Assembly (NCBI RefSeq): GCF_907164915.1
Contig: NC_061868.1
Coordinates: forward strand, 18,533,819-18,597,818
Origin: Impatiens glandulifera
Lineage: Eukaryota > Streptophyta > Magnoliopsida > Ericales > Balsaminaceae
Direction: 5' to 3'
DNA length: 64,000 nucleotides
Below, piece after piece: positions 46,568 to 56,694 of this stretch (the first letter of the stretch is position 1; every line of letters begins with the position of its first letter). Made by a program: the position numbers and the translations under genes. Below the pieces are notes generated by a model. That model made no database searches, was not told where the DNA came from, and saw only the letters and a list, made by a program, of their open reading frames with translations.

Positions 46568-48021
46568 ATGTCTTTCGATCGGCCCCCAATGCTAGAAGGT
46601 GACGACTTTGCCAACTGGAAGGCACGCATGTACCTTTATTTAATCACCATGGACGATGAGATACAGTTCATTCTGACTGAAGGACCGATAAAGATTGATA
46701 AAGACATAAAAGATTGGACAGATGATGATAGGAGAAGAAACAATCTAGACAACCATGCCAGAAACGCATCACTAACGGTTTGGACAGAAATACGTTCTGT
46801 AAGGTCAGAGATTACAAAACCACAAAGGAAACATGGGAAGCGGTGATTCAAATTCATGAGGGAAATGAAAGAACCAAGGAAAACAAGATAATGGTGGCTA
46901 CCCAGAAGTTTGAAAACATCAAGATGAAACCGGGAGAAACAATGAGGGGGTACAGTGACCGGTTCACAAATGTGATAGACGAGCTATCAACTCTTGGAAA
47001 GAAGTATGAAAACAAGGAAATCATCATGAAAGCGCTAAGATCTCTTCCAAGTGCATGGGATATAAAGACAATGGTGATGAGGGAATCAAACTGTCTAAGC
47101 AAGATTAAGCTACACGATGTGTTCGAAGATCTTAAGGCATATGAGTTTTAAATGAGATCTAGGATTGAGGATGAAGTTTCTGACTCAACTTCCACAAAAG
47201 CATTGGTCACATCCATAGAACCGGTTGCTCCTGCACCGATCAGAACCGCTGAACAGTTTACTGAGGATGCCATGGCAATGCTTGCACAGAAGTTTGGCAG
47301 ATTCATGAAGAGAAGCCAACCGACAAACAACAACAACTATAACTACGGTGATAAATCTAATGTAAGATGTTATAATTGCAATTGTTTGGGACATTTCAGG
47401 TGGGAATACAGAAAACCGAGGCCGGATGACCGGAAACCGGACGATCAGAACCACCGAAATACCTATCCACAAACCGGTGAAGGAAGTGAAGTTCAGAAAG
47501 CACTAATAGCAGATGATGGAGGAAGCCTATGGGCACACAGTGACAACGATGATGAACTCACATGTCTCATGGAAAACGAGGAACATGTATTTGACTCTCC
47601 CTGTGAAGAATTTACTAAATATGAGTTATTTAATGCACTAAATGATATGGTAGTAGAGTATAAGAACCTATTAACATTAATACCAACCCAACTTAACTTT
47701 AGAACCGACTCCATAGCACCTACCTTGACCGAACCAAAAACCATACAACCTGATAAAATTCTGGAAACCAAGGCAGCACCTGAACTATCCTCTGAGACCG
47801 AACAACTCAAGGAGTCATTTCAAGAGTTGACCGAGGAGGAAGATGCCCGAACCCAGTATCGAATAACCGCACGGAAAAGATCCAGTGAAATGGTGAATAA
47901 AATGTGTAATTATAATAGACATCTCAAATGCATGTTTGGTCTCGGATACAAGAACCATAGATCCAGCAACCAGAACCATTCCAACAACATGAGGCTCATA
48001 AAGGATAACCGTCCTTTGTAA
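46568..48021 (+). pseudogene. Copia family B gag, frameshifted, with damaged zinc knuckle
   Basis: ATG 46568 starts the product. The N-terminus (46568-46846) has FANWKARMYLYLI and NLDNHARN. A frameshift near 46790 leads to 46780-47151, with TTKETWEAVIQIHEG and IKMKPGETMRGYSDRF. A TAA at 47149-47151 is followed in the same frame by 47152-48021. The zinc knuckle reads CYNCNCLGHFRWEYRK: the last cysteine of the CX2CX4HX4C pattern has become tyrosine. The remaining tail is acidic. This gag cannot be made as one protein. Confidence 0.88.
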
Positions 48022-48315
48022 GCTTTGTCAAGAGTTCCTTAACCGACGATGAGGAACAAAGTGCCTCATATCCGGAAGACGAACTAATCTATGTAGGTCC
48101 AACTGATTCTGAAAAATGGCTTTACCCTGAGAAAAGGAATGCCAACCGGCCCAAAGGTAAGAAAGTCGAACCGCATAGGATAAACCAAAGACCATCTCCG
48201 AATAAGGTTATCTTAGGAAAACAGAAAGACTCCAAACCGAGTGTAGGAAAACTAGTTAAAATCATAACCGGGAAAGTCGTCCGACTTATTAAAGTCTGGA
48301 TACCTAATGGACTAA

Positions 48316-49556
48316 TTGCCTGTGGACCCAAGTAAATGTGGGTACCAAATAGTTGTAAATATATATATTTTGCAGGTTATGAAGAAACGGCTAGGAAACT
48401 CTGAGTGGTACCTGGACAGTGGTTATTCCAGACATATGACTGGAAACAATAACATTCTAACCGACATCAGAATAGAAACCGGTGCAATGATTATCTTCGG
48501 TGATAACTCAAGAGGTAGAACTATGGGCAAGGGTAAGATTGTCCATGGTAATTTAACAATTGATAATATACTTTTAGTTGAAAATCTACACTTTAACTTG
48601 CTGAGCATTAGCCAAATGTGTGATGCTGGATACACTGTAGAATTTCTGAAACATGTATGCTTAGTTAAAAACTCCCAGGGTAACATACTACTAACCGAAA
48701 ATAGGCTAGGAAATATATACAAGGTAGATTGGAAAAATGAAGTAGAACACCCGGTTTGTATGGTAGCTAAAACCGATCAAACCTGGCTATGGCATAAAAG
48801 GTTAAATCACTTAAACCTGAAAACTTTAAACTATATCCGCGGTAAAAAGCTAGTTGAAGGAATTCCTGATATAGTATTTAATAAGGATAAGGTTTGTTCA
48901 GCATGTGAAATGGGTAAACAAAGTAAGTCAACCTTTAAGAGTAAAGGACACATTCAGTCTAACCGATGCTTAGATCTCCTTCACATGGACCTATTTGGAC
49001 CGATTAGGGTCGTCAGCCTAGGTGGTATGCTTTATACTATGGTAGTTATTGATTATTATTCTAGGTATACATGGGTAATATTTTTGGCATCCAAACGTGA
49101 AACCGCATCAAATTTAATTACATTGCTTAAACGTTTGCAAAATGAAAAATCAACTCGCATAAATAGCATTAGGAGTGATAGAGGAACCGAATTTACAAAT
49201 AGTACTCTAAATGCATTTCTTGATGAATCCGGTATTAGACACGAGTTGTTAAGTGCTAGAACTCCTCAACAGAATTGCCTGGCCAAGAGAAGAAACCGAA
49301 CTCTCAAGGAAGCCGCAAGGTCCATGATAGCTGATTCGGGCGTTGTCTAGAAATTCTGGGCTGAGGCTATCAATACTGCATGTCACACACAAAACCGGTC
49401 TTTGATCAACAAGTTTCACAACAAAATATCGTATGAAGTATACTTCAATAGGACCCTAATCTTAGATATCTTAAAATTTTCGGTTGTAAATGCTACATTC
49501 ATATAAATGGAAAAACTTACCTATCTACTTTTGATACAAAATCTGATATTGGGGTC
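48316..49556 (+). pseudogene. Copia family B pol: protease and integrase, catalytic Glu lost
   Basis: One open stretch (48316-49350) includes the protease motif WYLDSGYSRHMTG, the pre-integrase zinc module (HKRLNHLNLKTLNYI and a CSACEMGKQ pair), and the integrase core with HMDLFGPI and IRSDRGTEF. The third catalytic residue is gone: the usual LAER segment reads NCLAKRRNRTL, so Glu is Lys. The neighbouring copy at 22880 keeps Glu. A stop at 49348-49350 and frame changes up to 49556 disrupt the C-terminal part. Confidence 0.9.
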
Positions 49557-51459
49557 ATGCTAGGTTACTTAGCAGTTAGTAAAGCATATAGAGTATATAA
49601 CACTAGAACTTTAACCGTGGAAGAGTCTCTTCATGTCGTTTTCGATGAATCGGTTGAAAGTAACACTACATCATCCTTTGATCTACACAACAGATTGGAA
49701 AACAACAATATCCATTCTGATAGTGAAGATGAGGTTCCGGTTTTCAGACGGTTTGTCCATGACCAAATGGGTAATGTTGAAACCCAACCGGATCAAGCTG
49801 TCACACAGTAGGAAGTTGACACCTCGGTTCAAACCGAGGAAATCGGTCAGTCTGATACTTTTGTTCAGCCTACCGATATGTCTAGCCTTGATCAAGTAAA
49901 CGGTGATTTGGTGGACACTCCTGAACCGAATCTCAGAAGGAACAAAAATCATCCTCCTGAGCTAATTATAGGTGACCCTTCAAAATCTGTTCGAACTAGG
50001 CGACAAATTCTAGAAGAATACTTTAATTCCGCTTTCATATCCCAGATTGAGCCGAAAAAGGTGGATGAAGTAGTTGACCCAGATCCGGATTGGATCTTGG
50101 GAATGCAAGAAGAGTTGAACCAGTTTGAGAGTAATAAGGTCTGGTACCTATTCCCTAGACCGAAAGATCAACTGGTCATAGGAACAAGATGGGTATTCAG
50201 AAACAAACTCAATAAAGACGGTTTGGTCACGAAGAACAAAGCCAGATTAGTGGCACAAGGATACAAACAGGAAGAAGGCATTGATTTTGAAGAATCATTT
50301 GCCCCTGTAGCTCAGATTGAAGCTATTAGGATTTTTCTAGCTTTTGCTGCATTCAAAAACTTTAAGGTTTTTCAAATGGATGTTAAAAGTGCATTTTTGA
50401 ATGGTGACCTACGTGAGGAAGTATATGTTGAACAACCACCCGGTTTTAAGAATGCTGACCTACCCAATCATGTATACCGCTTAAACAAAGCACTATACGG
50501 TTTAAAACAAACTCCTAGAGCCTAGTTGGATACACTAACCGCATTTCTGTTAAAACATGATTTCACCATAGGTTCGGTGGACAAAACACTATTTAAATTT
50601 GAGAAAAAGGAACACATCCTACTTGTTCAAATATATGTAGATGATATCATCTTCGGTTCAACCGATCCTAAGCTATGTGACAAATTCTCAACCTTGATGA
50701 CTAACAAATTTGAAATGAGTATGATGGGAGAGTTAAGTTTTTTCCTAGGCCTTCAGGTTAAGCAACTCGAAGAAGGAACCTTCATAAATCAACCCAAATA
50801 CACAAAGGAACTTCTAAAGAAATTTGGGATGGACACATGCTCTTATGCGGCTACTCCAATGAGATCATCAATCAAATTGGACAAGGATGATGACAGTCAG
50901 GCAGTAGACCTGACGGCCTACCGAGGAATCATCGGTTCTCTCCTATACTTGACAGCAAGTAGACCGTATATACTATTTGCGGTCGGTGTGTGTGGCAGAT
51001 TCCAGACAAATCCAAAACAGTCTCACTACACAGCCGCAAAGCGAATCTTGAAATATCTAAAGGGAACCCCGAAAGTTGGTATATGGTATCCAAAGGACTT
51101 ATCTTTCAACCTCATAAGCTACTCGGATGCAGACTATGTAGGTTGTAAAGTGGACAACAAAAGTACCAGCGGAACATGCCAATTTCTAGGCGATCGGCTT
51201 GTTTCATGGCACAGCAAGAAACAGACATCAGTTGCCACGTCAACCGCGGAAGCTGAATATCTGGCAGTCGGAAGTTGTTGTTCACAACTCCTATGGATTC
51301 AACAACAACTGAAGGATTTCGGTATCATCGCCGAAGAATCTCTGATATTCTGTGATAACACAAGTGCTATAACAATCACATACAATCCGGTTCTACATTC
51401 TAGAACTAAGCACATCGACATAAGACATTACTTCATCCGGGAACATGTCATGTTGAAGC
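49557..51459 (+). pseudogene. Copia family B pol: reverse transcriptase and RNase H, one stop, split by LTR-A
   Basis: After the integrase tail and linker (49557-49811), the reverse transcriptase is open from 49878 to 50522, with [29 protein letters not shown] and [15 protein letters not shown] at 50523-50525 replaces the tryptophan that follows in related copies. The frame then continues with an intact [12 protein letters not shown] and RNase H motifs ([33 protein letters not shown]). At 51460 a solo LTR-A interrupts the last part of RNase H; the remainder is at 53680-53824. Confidence 0.92.
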
Positions 51460-53679
51460 TGTTGGGTCAAATTATTTTGACTAAGTGTTGAAATAATTTA
51501 TCCCCTGATATTTTGATGATGAAATAATTTATGAGTTTTGATACAGGTGTATTAAGACAAACATATCTTTAGACTTGGATCTAATAAGGGTAATTAGACC
51601 GATTTTAATCTCCATTCGCATTAAGTTAGACGCAAGTCTAATGAAATTAGACGCTCAGTCTAACTCAATGGAGTTAGATGGGGCAGTCTAATAGACGCAT
51701 GAATTAGACGTAAGTCTAATAGAATTAGACGTACAGACTAACTCATCGGAGTTAGACGTGTAAGTCTAATAGACGTAAAGAATTAGACGGGTAGTCTAAT
51801 GAATACACAGAATTAGACGTACAGTCTAACTCATCGGAGTTAGACGTGTAAGTCTAATAGACGTGTAAAGAATTAGACGGGTAGTCTAATGAATACACGG
51901 AATTAACCGTAAGTCTAATAGAATTAGACATACAGTCTAACTCATCGGAGTTAGACGTTTTAGTCTAATAGACGTAAAGAATTAGATGGATGGTCTAATG
52001 AATACGCGGAATTAGACGTGGTAGTCTAACTTAGTGGAGTTAGACGTACCCGTCTAATGGTTAATATAATTAGACGGATTTTCTAATTATTGAAAGTTAG
52101 ACGTGGGTCTAACTCCTTCAGATTAGTCTGAGGTAGAACCGGAATTGGACGTGGTAGTCTAACTCAGTGGAGTTAGACGTACCCGTCTAATGGTTATTAT
52201 AATTAGACGGGTTGTCTAATTATTGAAAGTTAGACGTGGGTCTAACTCCTTCAGATTAGTCTGAGGTAGAACCGGAATTAGACATGGTAGTCTAACTCAG
52301 TGGAGTTAGACGTACCGGTTTAATAGTTATTATAATTAGACGGGTTGTCTAATTATTGAAAGTTAGACGTGGGTCTAACTCCTTTAGACAAGTATGAGGT
52401 AGAACCGGAATTAGACGTGGTAGTCTAACTTAGTGGAGTTAGACGTACCGGTCTAATGGTTATTATAATTAGACGGGTTGTCTAATTATTTAAAGTTAGA
52501 CGTGGGTCTAAATCTTTCAGATAAGTCTGAGGTAGAACCGGAATTAGACGTGGTAGTCTAACTAAGTGGAGTTAGACGTACCGGTCTAATGGTTATTTAT
52601 ATTAGATGTGGTAGTCTAACTCAGTGGAGTTAGACGTACCCGTCTAATGGTTATTTGAATTAGACGCGAGTCTAAGTACATTAGACCAGGTGGTCTAATA
52701 GACGTTTTTCATCAGAAGGAGTTGACTTATTTCATTAGACTGATCCGTCTAACTGAAATACGTTTAATGCTCCGATTCAAGCAGTACGCTTGAATCCATC
52801 ATTTCTCCTACGCACGTGCTATTTCTGTACCCTATTTCTGCTCCACTTTCTTGTGAAGATTAATACAACAGCTATATGCATCCAATCAAGGAATGACACG
52901 TAAGAGAATTTTCCTCATATTACCCGTTTTGCAGGTATATCCCCGATGGAATATTCGGCGCACTACCAGTTTGGTACGGCCACGATTGTTGTGCTCAGAG
53001 TCTGCTGTGTACAATGGAGGCTTTCCAATGGAAGAGCGCCACGTATCATTCTTGAAGATTCGACCGTTAGCTCCTGATCAGTATTTAACCAATCCTTAGA
53101 GCAACGGACTGATGACCTTACGAACAAAAGAAGCACGTTCTCACACTGGTTTTTCCCAACTGACTGAACAAGCATTCTGATTTTGCAGAGAGATACTACT
53201 CAATCATCTTGCTTACTGAACTTACCTTCTTGAAGCTTCTTTCTGATTGTATTGTGTGTGAATCGAGAGAGAGAGCTAGAATCAAAACACCATTAACTGA
53301 GTGATATTCTTCATCTTCTTGTAATTGAACAGAAAGTGTTATGTTCACTAGTGAGCTAAGTATGTGTGTAAACTGTATTTGATTCTAATTATATAGTGAA
53401 TCCTTCTGGTGGTTGGAAGAAGGGGTGACGTAGGAGAGTTTCTCCGAACATCCATAAACAAACTGTTGTGTTCTTCATTTTCTGTCATCTTTTCATCTTT
53501 TATCTTGTGCTTCAAAACCAAGTAAATAATTCCTCCTTGAATCTGTTTCAAGTGTTTACACAAGTTTGCGTAGAATAGAAAGCGAATTACATCCTTAATA
53601 GGATTTCTTTCAAACTGTTTTTCATAAGCCTTCATCCTCAGCCAGACCCCCGTCTCTAACGATAAAGCCGATCCTATCA
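51460..53679 (+). mobile_element. Solo LTR of copia family A inserted in the family B pol
   Basis: It starts TGTTGGGTCAAATT and ends CCTATCA, as in the other LTR-A copies, and splits the family B pol at a lysine-histidine boundary. The flanks GAAGC (51455-51459) and AAAAC (53680-53684) agree at three of five positions, both differences being G to A, so they are probably a decayed target duplication. The GTCTAA/TTAGAC array spans about 51580-52770. The TATA-like box of other copies is changed to CCGATTCAAG at about 52773-52782, so this promoter is probably dead. No internal sequence is present. Confidence 0.9.
51580..52770. repeat. GTCTAA/TTAGAC dyad array in the solo LTR-A
   Basis: The longest of the four arrays, in the opposite orientation to the others. 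Dyads with spacers such as GTGG or TGTA predominate and the long unit recurs at least five times between 52020 and 52640. The spacer bases differ from the other copies while the hexamers are kept, which hints that the hexamer is the constrained part. Confidence 0.88.
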
Positions 53680-53824
53680 AAAACATATCCGGTTGGAATA
53701 CGTATCAACAGAACAACAAGTAGCCGATATCTTCACAAAGCCTCTGCGGGAAGCTAAGTTTTCTCACTGCAGTAACATACTCGGTTTAACCGATATTAGT
53801 CAGCTCATCTCTTCACATGCCTAA
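53680..53824 (+). pseudogene. C-terminus of the family B pol after the LTR-A insertion
   Basis: The frame resumes with HIRLEYVSTEQQVADIF, then TKPLREAKFSH, and ends at TAA 53822-53824. This matches the C-terminus of the other pol copies and shows where the LTR-A entered. Confidence 0.9.
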
Positions 53825-54269
53825 AAGGGAAATCGGTTCGAACAAACAAAACCGGTAGTTCTTCCTAACATGTCGGAATCCGAATTCACCAAGGTACCTA
53901 TTGAAGAACCGCTTTGTCTATCAGTTACAGTAAACCGACCGGTTACTTAGTGTTTACACTAATCAACTGCATCGGAACGAATGACTGAAAACCGACCGGT
54001 TTGGAAATAATGTACTCCGGATTATTTGGCTTACGAACAAAAGTGGAATAATTATCTGTGCTTAGAGTTATCTGTTCTGAAAAGATACCTTTTCAAAGCA
54101 AAATGGTCATACCTCAAAAGACGTGAAGATATGATATCTTTCACCGTCCAGGCCTATGACTCACATCCTTGGTTGTAGGCATGCTTTTTTCATGCAATAT
54201 GTTTTACCCTATGGTTAATAGATATCATTACCTGCTACACACTGGATAATACTATCATCCCTCTACTAA

Positions 54270-54277
54270 TATATAAG
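54270..54277 (+). promoter_or_regulatory. TATA box of ORF1 (young element)
   Basis: TATATAAG lies about 60 bp upstream of the ORF1 ATG, the same distance as in both minus-strand copies (20091-20104 and 45311-45324). Confidence 0.6.
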
Positions 54278-54336
54278 TTAGGTAAACCTCAGACAAAACA
54301 TTCACAAGTATCAACTTATCATCTCACTAAGACAAA

Positions 54337-55079
54337 ATGTCTCAGTTTCCAAACATTCTTCAAGTTGATTTCGATTCTGCTCAAAGTACAGAGTATTATG
54401 AAATATTCAAAATGATCAAGTCACTTGAAGACACTGGTCTAAAATCATTTTTGGATGACAAACATGTCATCTTCCCCGAAACCGTCCTGGAGTTTTTCTA
54501 TAACGCCAGGGTTTTCCGGGGTACCCCTCATTTAGACACCCTCATTCAATCTCGGGTCGGAGGGACCGTATTTGATTTTTCAGAGAGTGACTTCGCCAGA
54601 TGCTTCGATCTTCCGAAGCAAGGGATCACCGATTTGAATGTTCCGGCCGGACTAAAAGCTGAAATTTCCTTAAGCTTCTCTCGGTCAAACCATCTGGTCA
54701 GTGACCATGGTGTTAGGTCATCACTGAGGTCTGAATACCAGCTACTCAATGATATCATCGGTCGGGGTATCCTAGGTAAGGATGTGACCAACACCTACTG
54801 TGCTACAACTTTCAATATGATGACCGCTATCACAACGGATACGCCGGTCAACTGGTCTAGGGTGTTGTTCGATGTCCTAATCTGGATGATCAGCATTCGC
54901 CAAACCGGCCTTATCCCTCAGATCAGCTGCCTATTGATGGAACTCGGGTTCCACTCTGTCCGGGCGAAGGACTGAATCAGGCCCAGGTCATAACCAAGGA
55001 AATTGTCGATTCATTCTATGAGCGATTCGAGAAGGTCTGGAAAAGGAAGAACCGACACCTCAACTCCTCCGGCAATTAA
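54337..55079 (+). pseudogene. ORF1 of copia family B with one frameshift (young element)
   Basis: ATG 54337 (MSQFPNILQVDFD). It is open for 212 codons to 54975. Downstream, a second frame continues to TAA 55079 with the expected C-terminus (GLNQAQV, SFYERFEKVW). The total length is 743 bp against 744 bp in the intact copy, so one base is missing near 54950. Conserved blocks include TGLKSFLDDKHVIFP, VLEFFYNARVF, FARCFDLPKQGITDL, LLNDIIGRGILGKDV and PVNWSRVLFDVLIWM. Without the frameshift it would match 44510-45253 end to end. Confidence 0.82.
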
Positions 55080-55427
55080 GTCACTCCCTCCTACAACCGG
55101 TCATTTTGTTGTACGCACCGGTTGTATCATTCCTCCTCTCCATTATGATCATTTCGGTTTAGACTATGCCTCTTTCGGTTTCAACTATTTTCCTTTCGGT
55201 TTCTTGTATTTCTCTTTCATTAATGAAAAGTAACTTTCAACTTCCAACTACATGGGAAATTACACAAACTTAGTTACTTTCTAACTAGATTCTCCACCTC
55301 GAGCTCCGCAACCGGTCAAAAGTATCTCCTTCCCAAGGAGTTTTGGAAACATAAATATTCCCTTCATAAATAAGACAAAACTGAATTTCAGCATTAAATG
55401 CCCCTACTCTCCCTCCAATCTCAAATC

Positions 55428-55435
55428 TATATAAG
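55428..55435 (+). promoter_or_regulatory. TATA box of ORF2 (young element)
   Basis: TATATAAG, followed by GAACC, is 80 bp upstream of the ORF2 ATG at 55516. Confidence 0.65.
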
Positions 55436-55515
55436 GAACCCCATCTTATCAATTCAACATACCTCCAAACAAATCAGAATTTCTTAAACTCTCTCTCTTG
55501 GCAAAATTTGAAAGA

Positions 55516-56217
55516 ATGTCGAACCGCACACTAAGAAACTATCTATGCAATGATTTCGACTCAGTCCTTCAATTTGATGATCTGGAAACGAAGGAACTTC
55601 TCTTTGAATCCCTAATCGACACCGGCCTTCGTGATTTTCTCGAAGAATCTGGACCTATGCTCATTCCGGAAGTAACAGAATTCTTCAACAACGCATCCAT
55701 GAGTGGCGATATCATTGTCTCTGTGGTGAAAAGGCGCACCGTTTTTCTGAACGAAAGCGCATTCGCCCGGATGTTAAATATGCCAACTGAAGGGTTTTCC
55801 GATTTCCCAACCCGGGTGGGCAGTGCAGCAATTGATTATTCGGAAATGTTCTCCGGAACCGAAGTGCCGGTGGAGAACCACGGTCTGAAAACCCGCCTTG
55901 CCCATCACATCCAACTCCTTCACGAGATCGTCAACCGATCCATCATTTGCCAATCTCTGAACCAATACTATTCCAAGAAAGTCTTCGATATGATGACCTA
56001 CATCGTCAGCCACACTCCCATCAATTGGTCATCGGTCATTTTCAATAACCTGAGGACTATGGTCGAGACAAAAAAAGGTCTCGGCTACGCCCCCCACATA
56101 AGTCGGCTTCTTCTTGCACACAGTCCAGATTTTGGACCAAGTACACCGGCGTACTTATCAAATGTTCTCAATGAGGAAGGGGTGGAGGACAAGCTCTCTA
56201 AAATAATTATTACATAA
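55516..56217 (+). CDS. ORF2 of copia family B, intact (young element)
   Basis: An uninterrupted 233-codon frame from ATG 55516 (MSNRTLRNYL) to 56217. The frame is also open six codons further upstream, but the other copies start at this ATG. It is substantially diverged from the copy at 43386-44087 yet keeps the same length and every conserved block (FDSVL, TGLRDFLEESGP, VTEFFNNAS, LNMPTEGFSDFPTRVGSA, LLHEIVNRSIICQS, FDMMTYIVS, PINWSSVIFNNL, KKGLGYAP). No signal peptide or membrane span is present. The role is unknown. It sits in a fixed ORF1-ORF2-ORF3 series downstream of pol. Confidence 0.82.
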   Translation: MSNRTLRNYLCNDFDSVLQFDDLETKELLFESLIDTGLRDFLEESGPMLIPEVTEFFNNASMSGDIIVSVVKRRTVFLNESAFARMLNMPTEGFSDFPTRVGSAAIDYSEMFSGTEVPVENHGLKTRLAHHIQLLHEIVNRSIICQSLNQYYSKKVFDMMTYIVSHTPINWSSVIFNNLRTMVETKKGLGYAPHISRLLLAHSPDFGPSTPAYLSNVLNEEGVEDKLSKIIIT

Positions 56218-56577
56218 GTTATAATTCTGTATCTTGTGTATCTTAAACTGATCTGTATATCGGTCTATATTATGCTCTCTTTCATTGAATGATTATTTGA
56301 GTATTTAAGCTAGAAAACCGAGTCAAAATCACATTATTAAAATATCTATCTAAATGACTAACCAGCTAAAAATGCTAACCGGTCATTCTGCTGTCTATCA
56401 CCGGTTAAATAACTGCTGCGACTTATAATCTGTTACAAGAACAAACCGCTTCATCACCGGTTACACAACCGCTCAAAAATTCCCGCATCTCGTTTGCCGC
56501 CCAAATCATTTTGGAGGGAAAATTCCCGCCCAAAGTTGATATGACAGTTCGCGGCGGTTGAACTTCCAACCCGCGAC

Positions 56578-56586
56578 TATAAATAG
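56578..56586 (+). promoter_or_regulatory. TATA box of ORF3 (young element)
   Basis: TATAAATAG is a canonical plant TATA box, 109 bp upstream of the ORF3 ATG at 56695 and conserved in the two minus-strand copies. Confidence 0.7.
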
Positions 56587-56694
56587 GGTCCTTAGACATT
56601 TTATTTCATTCTCACGTGAATCGTCTTTCTCTCTCTAGATTTCACATCTTTCAAAACCTTCAATCCTTCGATCTTTCGTTCTATTCAACCTACA

